From Zhouia amylolytica (lineage in GTDB: Bacteria; Bacteroidota; Bacteroidia; Flavobacteriales; Flavobacteriaceae): a stretch of DNA of 64,000 bases. This document shows positions 34,769 through 44,387 of this stretch, one piece after another. The translations under genes and the position numbers were made by a program. Where the stretch lies: NCBI RefSeq assembly GCF_900116365.1, contig NZ_FPAG01000009.1, positions 62,001 to 126,000 of the forward strand, given 5' to 3'. Within the stretch, counting starts at the first letter, position 1; every line of letters begins with the position of its first letter. Under the pieces are notes generated by a model. It did no database searches, was not told where the DNA came from, and saw only the letters and a list, made by a program, of their open reading frames with translations.

Positions 34769-37597
34769 ATGTCGGCTCAAAAAAGACTTTTTCTGTTAGA
34801 TGCATACGCTTTAATTTTTCGTGGTTACTATGCTTTTGTAAAAAATCCGAGAATCAATTCTAAGGGAATGGACACTTCTGCCATTATGGGGTTCATGAAT
34901 TCTCTACTGGATGTGATTAAAAGAGAAAAACCGGATCATTTAGCAGTGGCCTTTGACAAGGGTGGCAGTGTAGACCGTACAGAAATGTTTGAGGCGTACA
35001 AAGCCAATCGGGATGAAACCCCGGAAGCTATAAGAATCGCAGTTCCAATCATACAAGACATATTAAAGGCGATGCACATTCCTGTTATCGAAAAAGAGGG
35101 GTTTGAAGCTGATGATATTATAGGTACTTTATCGAAGCAAGCAGAAAAAGCAGGCTACAGAACCTACATGGTAACTCCGGATAAGGATTTTGCTCAATTG
35201 GTGTCTGAAAACATCTTTATGTACCGTCCGGCACGAATGGGAAATGGCATAGAGATCTGGGGAATTCCTGAGGTTCAAGAAAAATTTGAAATAGAGCGTC
35301 CCGAACAAGTCATAGACTACCTGGGCATGATGGGAGATGCGGTGGATAACATCCCAGGGTTACCGGGTGTAGGAGATAAGACAGCGAAAAAGTTTCTAAA
35401 ACAGTTTGGTAGCCTGGAAGGACTGCTGGCCAATACGGATCAGCTGAAAGGCAAGATGAAGGAAAAGGTAGAAGCCAATGCTGAACAGGGATTACTCTCT
35501 AAAAAATTAGCGCGGATTCTTCTGGATGTTCCCGTTGAATTCCATGAGGAAGATTTTGAATTGAACACTCCGGATCTGGATAAGGTGAAAGAAATATTCC
35601 AGGAACTTGAGTTCAGGAGGATGACAGAAAATCTGATGAAGACTTTTAGTGTTGAAGTAGAGACCGAAACTGCAACATCCGAGCCTAAAGCCAATGTCAA
35701 TAAAGACATGAATGTACAGTTTGACCTCTTTGGACAAGGAACACCAAAAGACACTTCGACAAGCGAAGAAGTTATCTCAGGATATAAAACCATTGACAAC
35801 ATCCCACATTCTTATCAATATGTCAACAGTGAACTGGGAAGAAAATTACTTCTGGAGAAGTTAATGAAGCAAAAGAGTGTATGCTTTGATACTGAAACCA
35901 CAAGTCTCACTGCGCTTAAAGCGGAGTTAGTTGGCTGTGCTTTTTCATGGGAGCCCGGTAAAGGCTACTATATTGTCTTCCCTGAAGACTTTAAGGAGAC
36001 CAAAGGAATTCTCGAAGAGTTTCGTCCGTTTTTCGAAAATAAGGACATTGAAAAAATTGGTCAAAATTTAAAATACGATATCAAAGTATTATCGAATTAT
36101 GATATGCCTGTACACGGTAAAATTTTCGATACTATGATTGCGCATTACCTGATCAATCCGGATATGCGTCATAATATGGATGTACTGGCAGAAACTTATT
36201 TGAATTACGCTCCGATCTCTATTGAGTCGCTAATTGGAAAAAAAGGGAAAAACCAAAAGTCGATGCGTACTGTTGCGTTGGACCAGCAAACTGAATATGC
36301 TGTAGAGGATTCAGATATCACTTTGCAACTAAAAAATCTTTTTGAAGAGGAATTACCCAACAGAAATGCCAAGCAGCTCTATGAGGAAATAGAAGCTCCG
36401 TTGGTATCTGTATTAGCGGCTATGGAAATAGAAGGGATCAATTTAGACATTGATTACCTGAAAAGCTTGTCCGGAACGCTTGTTAAAGACATAGAAAGAC
36501 TTGAAAAAAATATTTTTGAGCAAGCCGGCGAGGAATTCAATATTGCATCTCCAAAGCAACTGGGCCCTATCCTGTTCGATAAGCTTAAGTTGGTTGACAA
36601 ACCTAAAAAAACAAAAACCGGTCAATACTCTACAGCAGAAGATGTATTGTCTTATTTAGCCAAAGACCATCAAATCGTTGCTGATATATTAGAATGGCGA
36701 CAGCTTCGAAAGCTTCAAAGTACTTATGTTGATGCACTACCAAATGAAGTACACCCAAAAACCGGTAGAGTTCACACTGTATATAGTCAGGCGGTTGCGG
36801 CCACGGGGCGATTAAGTAGCAACAACCCTAATTTACAGAACATCCCTATTCGCACGGAACGTGGGCGTCAGGTAAGAAAGGCTTTTATTCCCAGAAACGA
36901 GGATTATGTTTTACTAGCGGCTGACTACTCTCAAATTGAATTACGCGTTATCGCTGCCTTAAGCGAAGAGGACACTATGATAAAGGCTTTTCAGGAAGGT
37001 GAAGACATTCACGCTTCAACGGCCTCCCAGGTTTTTAATGTTCCTATTGAGGAAGTAACCAGAGAACAACGAAGCAATGCCAAGACCGTAAACTTTGGAA
37101 TTATATATGGAGTTTCTGCCTTTGGTTTGAGCAACCAAACCACCCTTTCAAGGAGTGAAGCCAAAGAGTTAATCGACACTTACTATGAGACTTACCCTAA
37201 ATTAAGGGCATACATCAACAACCAGATACATTTTGCCCAGGACCATGGGTATGTTGAAACTATTTTGGGAAGAAGAAGGTATTTAGCGGACATCAATTCC
37301 AGAAACCAGGTTGTGCGCGGTGCGGCTGAAAGAAACGCTGTTAATGCTCCTATACAAGGGAGTGCTGCAGACATTATTAAAATTGCAATGATCAACATTC
37401 AAAAGAAACTTCTAGCAGGCAATTACAAGACCAAAATGCTACTTCAGGTGCACGATGAACTTGTCTTTGACGCACACAAAGAAGAATTGGAAACCATTAA
37501 GGAGCTTATAAAATCTGAAATGGAAAATGCCTATAAACTTTCTGTTCCTCTCGATGTAGAGCTTGGTATTGGGAACGATTGGCTGGAGGCACATTAA
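34769..37597 (+). CDS. polA: DNA polymerase I
   Basis: Repair and Okazaki-fragment polymerase, 942 residues, with all three domains. The 5'-nuclease is 1-290 (LDAYALIFRGYYAF, EGFEADDIIGTL, GDAVDNIPGLPGVGDKTA). The 3'-5' exonuclease (about 345-520) has an intact DEDD set (CFDTETTSL, GQNLKYDIKVL, YAVEDSDITL), so proofreading should be active. The polymerase (about 560-942) shows RLSSNNPNLQNIPIRT, motif A DYSQIELR, O-helix RSNAKTVNFGIIYG and motif C QVHDELVF. Length is normal. Single gene, divergent from cutC. Confidence 0.98.
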   Translation: MSAQKRLFLLDAYALIFRGYYAFVKNPRINSKGMDTSAIMGFMNSLLDVIKREKPDHLAVAFDKGGSVDRTEMFEAYKANRDETPEAIRIAVPIIQDILKAMHIPVIEKEGFEADDIIGTLSKQAEKAGYRTYMVTPDKDFAQLVSENIFMYRPARMGNGIEIWGIPEVQEKFEIERPEQVIDYLGMMGDAVDNIPGLPGVGDKTAKKFLKQFGSLEGLLANTDQLKGKMKEKVEANAEQGLLSKKLARILLDVPVEFHEEDFELNTPDLDKVKEIFQELEFRRMTENLMKTFSVEVETETATSEPKANVNKDMNVQFDLFGQGTPKDTSTSEEVISGYKTIDNIPHSYQYVNSELGRKLLLEKLMKQKSVCFDTETTSLTALKAELVGCAFSWEPGKGYYIVFPEDFKETKGILEEFRPFFENKDIEKIGQNLKYDIKVLSNYDMPVHGKIFDTMIAHYLINPDMRHNMDVLAETYLNYAPISIESLIGKKGKNQKSMRTVALDQQTEYAVEDSDITLQLKNLFEEELPNRNAKQLYEEIEAPLVSVLAAMEIEGINLDIDYLKSLSGTLVKDIERLEKNIFEQAGEEFNIASPKQLGPILFDKLKLVDKPKKTKTGQYSTAEDVLSYLAKDHQIVADILEWRQLRKLQSTYVDALPNEVHPKTGRVHTVYSQAVAATGRLSSNNPNLQNIPIRTERGRQVRKAFIPRNEDYVLLAADYSQIELRVIAALSEEDTMIKAFQEGEDIHASTASQVFNVPIEEVTREQRSNAKTVNFGIIYGVSAFGLSNQTTLSRSEAKELIDTYYETYPKLRAYINNQIHFAQDHGYVETILGRRRYLADINSRNQVVRGAAERNAVNAPIQGSAADIIKIAMINIQKKLLAGNYKTKMLLQVHDELVFDAHKEELETIKELIKSEMENAYKLSVPLDVELGIGNDWLEAH

Positions 37598-37680
37598 TTT
37601 AATTTACCCTTAATGCATCTACGTACATTTTAAAGAAGTATTTTTCGTAATATTGCCAGAATTATCTTTAAATCAATATT

Positions 37681-40600
37681 ATGAAAAAACTTTACTTTAT
37701 TTTCTTTTCACTTATAACCCTCTCCGGCTTTTCTCAAAGGCTTATCCCTAATGGGGATTTTGAATATTGGAGTTCAACCGGAGTCTTAAGTAGCTGGGCT
37801 TCCGTGGAAGGGCAGGTGAATCCAGAGACCAATGAGGTTTCCCATGGATCCAGTAGCGCCCTTTTTATAGATGGTACTACGACACCCAAAATCACCTCTC
37901 CTGGTTTTATACTGGAAGCAGGCGAAACTTACAGATTGACCTTTGATTTTAAAGTAAAGACCGCTAATTCGACCTTCGGCCAACAAGTTATCGGTTATAA
38001 ATACGGTCCTCTTGACTCCTACCCTTTAACCTCAGGAAGCAGAATTCCTCAAAATTTTGAATGGACGAGTGTAGAAAAGACCATCGAGGTAACGGAAACG
38101 AAAGAATGGAAGTTTGAAATCAGTTTATTTTCATTCATCGATGAGCCTTTCGAGGTGTTTATTGACAATATTAAATTAGTTAATATTAAAGCTGACCAAG
38201 ACAAGCAGGCTTTAATTGCATTATATAATGCCACGAACGGCCCTAACTGGACCACAACATGGGACTTAAATGCGGACATACGCACATGGGATGGAATCAC
38301 AGTTCATCCGGATGAAAGAGTAAGATGGATTCAATTAGTGAATAATCAGCTTAGTGGAAGTATTCCTCAGGAAATTGAAAACCTGACAGCTCTTGAGCTT
38401 TTCAATCTGAACAGAAACAACTTAACGGGTACTGTTCCGGATATTTTTCAAAACCTTATCAGGTTAAGTTCTATAAACCTGGAAATAAATGATCTCTCCG
38501 GAAGTCTTCCAACATCGATATGGAGCTTAACCCAACTTAATGGTTTAAGACTAAGAAACAATAAGTTTGATGGCATTATACCTGAAGATATCGGCAACCT
38601 TAGCCAACTTATGTACTTGTCGTTATCCTATAATAAATTCACCGGGAATTTCCCTCAGGCACTTTGGCAATTAGATCAATTAAGGACTCTGGAAATTGAT
38701 GGTTTATGGGATTTAAATGATTGGCAAATTCCAGGAGATATGAACCTCCCATTACTAGAAAGGTTTGAATGCCAGGGTTGTAACGCTACAGGAACCTTAC
38801 CTGATGTATTTGATAAAATACCGAACCTCAGTTATATCACTTTATCCGGCAGTACTATCTCAGGCCCGATTCCTCCCACGTTCTCAAGCCTATTAAAATT
38901 AAGAACCTTGTTTGCTCCGGGAAATAATCTATCGGGACTAATCCCTAAAATAAATTCTCCATTAATTGAAAGCATAACGGTTTCCAACAACAATTTTGTT
39001 TTCGATGACTTTAGTGAAGTTTTAGGAACAAGCGCTTCTTTTTCTTATGAAGGTCAGGCCAGGATCGGTGAAGAAAAATCGCTGCAACTCGATGAAGGTG
39101 CATCAATAAATTTAACCATAAGTGAAACCAGTGATCCTGATAATGTCTACCAATGGAGGAAAAATGGGGTTAATATTGAGGGCGCAACAAATTCTGAATT
39201 AGCATTTGCAAGCATTACAACCTCAGACACGGGCATTTATGATTGCATTATCACCAACCCGAATTACCCAAAATTAACCCTAACCAATAGAAGCACCACT
39301 ATTAAGGTATATTCCGAGAATGACATCAATGCCCTTATAGCATTTTATAATGCCACAGGCGGACCTGACTGGACTACAAAATGGGATATTACCAATAAAG
39401 ATCTTTCGAAGTGGTACGGGGTGTATTTCGATGAAAATAACAGGGTCTCCAAAATATACTTAACCAATAACAATCTAAACGGGACTATTCCGGCTGAGAT
39501 TAGCGATTTAAGCAATCTTCAGGAGCTTACCTTAAGAGGCAATCAATTAGCAGGCGCCATACCATCGACCGTTTCCTCACTTTCAAACCTGGAGATAGTG
39601 GATTTAGCCAACAATAATTATACGGGCTCCCTCCCCGAGGAGTTGAGCACCATACCAGCGGTTAAACAAATTCATTTATACAGGAATAATTTCACCGGCA
39701 CTATCCCTGCAAGTTATGGAACCTTAGCCACGCTTGAGGTTTTAATACTGTCAGAGAATGAGCTCGAAGGTACTATTCCGGAGTCTTTTAAGAATTTAAA
39801 GAGCCTCACATTTTTGAACATTGCAGACAACAAGCTTAATGGCTCCTATCCACTATGGTCTGAATTAAGCTCATTGGAATATTTAAAACTAAAAGGAAAC
39901 GATTTTTCCGGGAGTATTGCCTTTGTTGAAAGCCTGCCGATGCTAAATCATATTGATCTTTCATTCAACAATTTTACGGGATCTCCTGCCGCTTTATTTA
40001 ACAATACCAGTCTCAAAAACATCGATATTTCCTATAACGATTTTGATCCCTACACCATCCCTGAGAGCATTCAGCTATTAGTCAATCTCGAAGAAATTAA
40101 TCTTTCAGAAACAAATCTGGAGGGCACCCTCCCGGATGTATTTGACAAGCTTACATTGCTCAACTATTTCAATATCTTTTCGAACAATGTATCGGGACCA
40201 TTACCTCAAACGATGTCTACACTCCCTAACTTAAGACGTCTTCTTGTATCGAACAACAACTTGTCCGGAACGGTACCAACAATCGCATCTGTGGCAACGA
40301 ATGAATACGGTTATTTATTACTCAGTTCCAACAACTATATTTTTGAAGACCTCGAACCGATTATAGACACCTATAAAAACATTGAGTTTTCTTACTATTC
40401 CCAAAACAACATAGACGAAGTCAAGGAAGTCAATATCACCAAAGGAGATGTGTTTACGCTTTCTGTGGAGGCCACATCTAGTCCGAACAATAACTACCAA
40501 TGGAGAAAAGACGGGATCATCATAGAAGGTGCCACTGCCAAAAGTTATACCATCCCGACGGTTGCAGCTTCAGATAGCGGCAAATACGATTGTGTCATAA

Positions 40601-41598
40601 AGAATAGTATCGCCACTAATTTAACTTTATACAAAAACGCTGTAACATTAAATGTTATTATTCCGGATAGTGACGGCGATGGTGTTAATGACGAGATCGA
40701 TCAATGCCCCGGCACGCCAACAGGAGAAAGCGTTGACACCAATGGCTGTTCATCGAGTCAGTTAGATGATGATAATGACGGCATTACCAACGATATTGAT
40801 CAATGTCCAAATACAACCGCAGGAGATTTGGTTAATGAAAACGGATGTTCGTTGTCACAATCACTCGACATCAGTAGCACTGACATACAAGTAAGTGTAA
40901 CCAGCACCTCATGCCCCGGTATCGCTAACGGAGAAATACGCATTAGTTTTGCCAAGAACTACAATTACACTATTGCACTGAGCAGCAGTTCAGACTCACA
41001 AACCTTAACTAATATAACATCCGACTACACCTTTACGGGTTTAAATGCGAATACTTATGAAATCTGTGTTACAATACCGGAATATCCGGAATTCAAACAA
41101 TGCTACCATGCTTCGGTGGTCACTCCGGAAGATCTGACATCTAATAAAGTTGCCGTTGATAACAATAAAAAGAAAGCTACTTATACGGTATCGGGAAGTA
41201 AGGAATACACCGTAAAGGTTAATAATAAATCTTATACTATTACCACCCCCGACACCGGCTCCAACGAAATTTCCATAGACCTTGATGAAGGAAGTAATAG
41301 CATATCGATTGCAACCGATAAAATATGCCAAGGCAGTTATCAGGACACCATATTCGTAAATGGAGTAACATTCTATCCGAATCCTGCCACAGATTATATA
41401 AATATTGAAAATTTGAGCGATCTGGACAGCGTAACCATAACTTTAACGGATACGGCAGGTAATGTAATATCATCCAGAAGTTTTCAATCAAAAACAGACT
41501 CATACCAATTACCATTGAATACCATTTCTTCGGGTATGTACCTGGTAATTATCAGCTCTAAATCGACAACCTTTACTACAAAAATCTTTAAAAAATGA
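37681..41598 (+). CDS. T9SS-secreted multidomain protein: duplicated LRR-Ig modules, TSP3 repeats
   Basis: 1305 residues. Order: signal peptide (to GFSQ); jelly-roll-like domain (20-165, carbohydrate-binding type by appearance); plant-type LRRs (about 173-430, e.g. LSGSIPQEIENLTALELF); Ig-like domain (about 445-540, YQWRKNGVNIEGATN); second LRR block (about 549-890); second Ig-like domain (about 895-990, YQWRKDGIIIEGATA); calcium-binding TSP3-like repeats (about 996-1060, DSDGDGVNDEIDQCPGT); a Ser/Thr-rich domain; and a type A T9SS sorting domain (1226-1305, FYPNPATDYINIENL to the terminal KKFKK-like basic end). It is predicted to be exported across the outer membrane and attached to the surface, probably for adhesion. 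The stop overlaps the next ATG (ATGA). Confidence 0.92.
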   Translation: MKKLYFIFFSLITLSGFSQRLIPNGDFEYWSSTGVLSSWASVEGQVNPETNEVSHGSSSALFIDGTTTPKITSPGFILEAGETYRLTFDFKVKTANSTFGQQVIGYKYGPLDSYPLTSGSRIPQNFEWTSVEKTIEVTETKEWKFEISLFSFIDEPFEVFIDNIKLVNIKADQDKQALIALYNATNGPNWTTTWDLNADIRTWDGITVHPDERVRWIQLVNNQLSGSIPQEIENLTALELFNLNRNNLTGTVPDIFQNLIRLSSINLEINDLSGSLPTSIWSLTQLNGLRLRNNKFDGIIPEDIGNLSQLMYLSLSYNKFTGNFPQALWQLDQLRTLEIDGLWDLNDWQIPGDMNLPLLERFECQGCNATGTLPDVFDKIPNLSYITLSGSTISGPIPPTFSSLLKLRTLFAPGNNLSGLIPKINSPLIESITVSNNNFVFDDFSEVLGTSASFSYEGQARIGEEKSLQLDEGASINLTISETSDPDNVYQWRKNGVNIEGATNSELAFASITTSDTGIYDCIITNPNYPKLTLTNRSTTIKVYSENDINALIAFYNATGGPDWTTKWDITNKDLSKWYGVYFDENNRVSKIYLTNNNLNGTIPAEISDLSNLQELTLRGNQLAGAIPSTVSSLSNLEIVDLANNNYTGSLPEELSTIPAVKQIHLYRNNFTGTIPASYGTLATLEVLILSENELEGTIPESFKNLKSLTFLNIADNKLNGSYPLWSELSSLEYLKLKGNDFSGSIAFVESLPMLNHIDLSFNNFTGSPAALFNNTSLKNIDISYNDFDPYTIPESIQLLVNLEEINLSETNLEGTLPDVFDKLTLLNYFNIFSNNVSGPLPQTMSTLPNLRRLLVSNNNLSGTVPTIASVATNEYGYLLLSSNNYIFEDLEPIIDTYKNIEFSYYSQNNIDEVKEVNITKGDVFTLSVEATSSPNNNYQWRKDGIIIEGATAKSYTIPTVAASDSGKYDCVIKNSIATNLTLYKNAVTLNVIIPDSDGDGVNDEIDQCPGTPTGESVDTNGCSSSQLDDDNDGITNDIDQCPNTTAGDLVNENGCSLSQSLDISSTDIQVSVTSTSCPGIANGEIRISFAKNYNYTIALSSSSDSQTLTNITSDYTFTGLNANTYEICVTIPEYPEFKQCYHASVVTPEDLTSNKVAVDNNKKKATYTVSGSKEYTVKVNNKSYTITTPDTGSNEISIDLDEGSNSISIATDKICQGSYQDTIFVNGVTFYPNPATDYINIENLSDLDSVTITLTDTAGNVISSRSFQSKTDSYQLPLNTISSGMYLVIISSKSTTFTTKIFKK

Positions 41599-42281
41599 AA
41601 TCAGTAAAAGCATTATATTTTGTCATAGCCATATCATTACTACAGTCTTGTGGTGGTGGCGGTTCGGATCCCAACCCAGTGGAAGAAGTAAAAGCACCTG
41701 AGGCATTTAATCTGGTTTTTCCTGAAAACAACACGATATGTACAGAGGGGATAGATGTGAGTGCCGAAACTGTGGTTATTGAATTTGAATGGGAACGTGC
41801 TACAAACGCCACTTCCTATATCCTGAAAGCGATTGACAGTGAAAGCAAAAAGGAATATTCAGCGAATTCGAACAACACTACTGCTTCTTTAACCTTACCA
41901 AAAGGGATGCAATTTTCATGGAGTGTTGAAGCCTTCAATATGGACAAATCGAAGGTTAGTGATGACCAATGGAGTTTTTATTCGGAGGGAATAACAGAAG
42001 AAAACCACTCCCCTTTTCCGGCGAGCATTACACTTTCAGATAACGAGAACGGCACTATTAATATTAACTGGACAGGAAGCGATCTGGATAATGACATTGT
42101 AAGTTACTCGGTATACCTGGGCAAAGACACCACCTCTGCTGCCATCCTTGAAAATTCGATCGCAACCAGTATCGCGGATGTACATATTGAATATAACACC
42201 ACTTATTATTTACAGGTTATTTCAAAAGACAGTAAGGGAAATTCCTCAACTGCTGAAAAGCAATTTAACTTCAGGAACTAA
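41595..42281 (+). CDS. Lipoprotein with two Fn3-like domains, coupled to the LRR protein
   Basis: 228 residues. The lipobox LLQSC is followed by GGGGSDPNP, a glycine-rich start often seen in Bacteroidota surface lipoproteins. Two beta-sandwich (fibronectin III-like) domains follow: about 38-125 (VIEFEWERATNATSYILKAID, FSWSVEAFN) and about 135-228 (SPFPASITLSDNENGTININWTGSDLDNDIVSYSVYLG, YYLQVISKDSKGNSS). The ATG overlaps the stop of the preceding T9SS protein by four bases, so the two are translated together and may act together on the cell surface. A terminator follows at 42303. Confidence 0.87.
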   Translation: MKSVKALYFVIAISLLQSCGGGGSDPNPVEEVKAPEAFNLVFPENNTICTEGIDVSAETVVIEFEWERATNATSYILKAIDSESKKEYSANSNNTTASLTLPKGMQFSWSVEAFNMDKSKVSDDQWSFYSEGITEENHSPFPASITLSDNENGTININWTGSDLDNDIVSYSVYLGKDTTSAAILENSIATSIADVHIEYNTTYYLQVISKDSKGNSSTAEKQFNFRN

Positions 42282-42302
42282 TTTTGGAACTGTTCTATAA
42301 AC

Positions 42303-42332
42303 AAAAGCTCTCTTAGAAAGGGAGCTTTTTTT
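42303..42332 (+). terminator. Terminator after the LRR/lipoprotein operon
   Basis: AAAAGCTC...GAGCTTTT stem extended by CTCTCTT / AAGGGAG, then T7. Confidence 0.85.
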
Positions 42333-42406
42333 ATTCGCCTAAAAATCAATCGTATATAAATTCAGTTAGCAACTTGATTTATTATAAAATATTAATTCAG
42401 AGGGTG

Positions 42407-42437
42407 TTTGTATTATTCATAAATAGTTGTACTTTTG
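42407..42437 (+). promoter_or_regulatory. Promoter of rplM-rpsI
   Basis: TTTG (42407-42410), 19-bp spacer, TACTTTTG (42430-42437): a perfect consensus Bacteroidota promoter. Transcription should start near 42444, leaving a leader of about 60 bases before the GTG start of rplM. Confidence 0.85.
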
Positions 42438-42448
42438 CACCCCATTAT

Positions 42449-42466
42449 CCCGGATTCACATTCGGG
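42449..42466 (+). promoter_or_regulatory. Hairpin in the rplM mRNA leader
   Basis: CCCGGA / TTCGGG stem (one G-U pair) with loop TTCACA, flanked by CCCC and GTAGGG, which could extend or compete. It lies between the promoter and rplM, so it is a candidate L13 autoregulatory site. Confidence 0.4.
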
Positions 42467-42504
42467 GTAGGGAATGGAATGTTTAATTTTTAAATAGAGT
42501 AAGT

Positions 42505-42960
42505 GTGGATACATTAAGCTACAAAACTATTTCGGCTAACAAGGCTACCGTTGATAAGCAATGGGTACTTGTTGATGCTGAAGGACAGACGTTAGGCCGT
42601 CTTGCTTCGAAAGTAGCCAAACTTTTAAGAGGTAAGTACAAACCTAGCTACACACCGCACGTTGATTGTGGAGACAACGTTGTAATCATCAACGCTGACA
42701 AAATCAATTTAACAGGAAACAAGTGGGACGACAAAACTTATGTTCGTCATACAGGTTATCCGGGTGGACAGAGAACTCAGACTGCAAACGAACTTTACAA
42801 AAAGAATCCTGCAGCTATAGTTGAAAAGTCAATTAAAGGAATGTTACCTAAAAACAAATTAGGTGCTGATTTATTCCGTAATTTAAAAGTGTACGCTGGT
42901 GCTGAGCATGCTCAAGAAGCTCAAAAGCCAACTGCAATTAACTTAAACGATCTTAAGTAA
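42505..42960 (+). CDS. rplM: 50S ribosomal protein L13
   Basis: L13 binds 23S rRNA early in 50S assembly. 151 residues with the family blocks [64 protein letters not shown] and [10 protein letters not shown]. The start is GTG ([16 protein letters not shown]); no in-frame ATG precedes the conserved region. rpsI begins on the very next base after the stop, the usual L13-S9 pair. Confidence 0.97.
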   Translation: MDTLSYKTISANKATVDKQWVLVDAEGQTLGRLASKVAKLLRGKYKPSYTPHVDCGDNVVIINADKINLTGNKWDDKTYVRHTGYPGGQRTQTANELYKKNPAAIVEKSIKGMLPKNKLGADLFRNLKVYAGAEHAQEAQKPTAINLNDLK

Positions 42961-43347
42961 ATGGAAATTATTCACAAAATCGGTAGAAGAAAAACAGCCG
43001 TTGCACGTGTATACGTTTCTTCAGGAAATGGAAACGTTACCATCAACAAAAAAGAACTTAACGACTACTTTCCTACTGCTACATTACAATACAAAGTATT
43101 GCAGCCATTCAATTTAACTGAAACTGTAGATACTTATGATGTAAAAGTTAATGTATACGGTGGTGGGGTAAATGGTCAGGCAGAAGCTATTCGTTTAGCG
43201 ATCTCCAGAGCACTTTGCGAAGTAGATGCTGAGAACAGATCTGCACTTAAGCCAGAAGGATTATTAACAAGAGACCCAAGAATGGTAGAGCGTAAGAAAT
43301 TCGGTCAGAAGAAAGCTCGTAAGAAATTCCAGTTCTCTAAGCGTTAA
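42961..43347 (+). CDS. rpsI: 30S ribosomal protein S9
   Basis: S9 contacts the P-site tRNA through its basic C-terminal tail. 128 residues: IHKIGRRKTAVARVYVSSGNGNVTINKK, VYGGGVNGQAEAIRLAISRALCEV and the end RKKFGQKKARKKFQFSKR, with the universal Lys-Arg terminus. Zero-gap junction with rplM. Confidence 0.98.
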   Translation: MEIIHKIGRRKTAVARVYVSSGNGNVTINKKELNDYFPTATLQYKVLQPFNLTETVDTYDVKVNVYGGGVNGQAEAIRLAISRALCEVDAENRSALKPEGLLTRDPRMVERKKFGQKKARKKFQFSKR

Positions 43348-43393
43348 TTTTTGGCTCATTTATTATTAATATTAAAAAAACAGTTGTCGTTGT

Positions 43394-43477
43394 CTTTGGC
43401 TTTAATAGACCAAAGAAATTAGTTTAGCATCCAAATGATGAAGGCCGGGGATCATCTCGCCACTTCACATTGCTAAA
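43394..43477 (+). promoter_or_regulatory. Structured leader of rpsB
   Basis: Two hairpins precede rpsB. The first is CTTTGG/CCAAAG (43394-43399 with 43410-43415). The second, larger one is closed by TTTAGCA/TGCTAAA (43423-43429 with 43471-43477), with inner pairs GAAG/CTTC (43440-43443 with 43463-43466), GGC/GCC and CGGGG/TCTCG around loop ATCA. Position and shape suggest an S2-responsive leader. Confidence 0.6.
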
Positions 43478-43506
43478 ACTCCAACGGAACGTAAACTATT
43501 ACGAAA

Positions 43507-44292
43507 ATGGCAAATAACATAGAAGTTAAAGATTTACTTGAAGCAGGTGTACACTTTGGACACCTTACAAGAAAGTGGAATCCAAACATGGCTCCTTACA
43601 TTTATATGGAGCGTAATGGAATTCACGTTATTAATCTATATAAGACTGCTGCTAAAATAGACGAGGCTAACGAAGCACTTAAGAAAATTGCAGCTTCTGG
43701 TAGAAAAATATTATTTGTTGCTACTAAAAAGCAAGCAAAAGACATCGTTGCTGAAAAAGCAGGTGGTGTAAACATGCCTTACATTACAGAAAGATGGCCA
43801 GGTGGTATGCTTACAAATTTTGTAACTATCAGAAAAGCAGTTAAGAAAATGACTGCTATTGACAAAATGAAGAAAGATGGAACATTCGATTCACTTTCTA
43901 AAAAAGAAAAATTACAAGTAGAGCGTTTAAGAGCTAAGTTAGACAAAAACTTAGGTTCAATTGCAGACATGACTCGCTTACCAGGTGCATTATTTATCGT
44001 TGATACAATGCGTGAGCATATCGCTGTTAAAGAAGCACAAAAATTAAACATTCCAATTTTTGCAATGGTTGATACGAATTCTGATCCAAGAGATGTAGAT
44101 TTCGTTATACCATCTAACGATGACGCATCAAAGTCTATCGAAAGAGTATTGTCTTACACAACTGAAGCTATTGCTGAAGGTTTAGCACAGCGCAAAGCTG
44201 ATAAAGAGGCTCATGCTGAAGCTAAGGAAGAGAAGAAAGCTAAAAAAGCTGAGAAGGAAGTAGCTGAAGAGACAAAAGAAGAAAACAAATAA
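43507..44292 (+). CDS. rpsB: 30S ribosomal protein S2
   Basis: 261 residues. The conserved core is complete: LLEAGVHFGHLTRKWNPNMAPYIY, ILFVATKKQAKDIV, ERWPGGMLTNF, LPGALFIVDTMREHIAVKEAQKLNIPIFAMVDTNSDP, FVIPSNDDASKSI. A Lys/Glu/Ala-rich C-terminal tail (about 225-261) follows, as is common in this phylum. It pairs with tsf, which starts 95 bp downstream, and has a folded leader upstream. Confidence 0.98.
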   Translation: MANNIEVKDLLEAGVHFGHLTRKWNPNMAPYIYMERNGIHVINLYKTAAKIDEANEALKKIAASGRKILFVATKKQAKDIVAEKAGGVNMPYITERWPGGMLTNFVTIRKAVKKMTAIDKMKKDGTFDSLSKKEKLQVERLRAKLDKNLGSIADMTRLPGALFIVDTMREHIAVKEAQKLNIPIFAMVDTNSDPRDVDFVIPSNDDASKSIERVLSYTTEAIAEGLAQRKADKEAHAEAKEEKKAKKAEKEVAEETKEENK

Positions 44293-44387
44293 TAGTAACT
44301 TAAAATTGACATGTTGATTTGTTTACTCTGATCTCGTATTTTCGAGTAAACAAATCGGCTTCAATAATAATTAAAAGGAAAGTAAAG

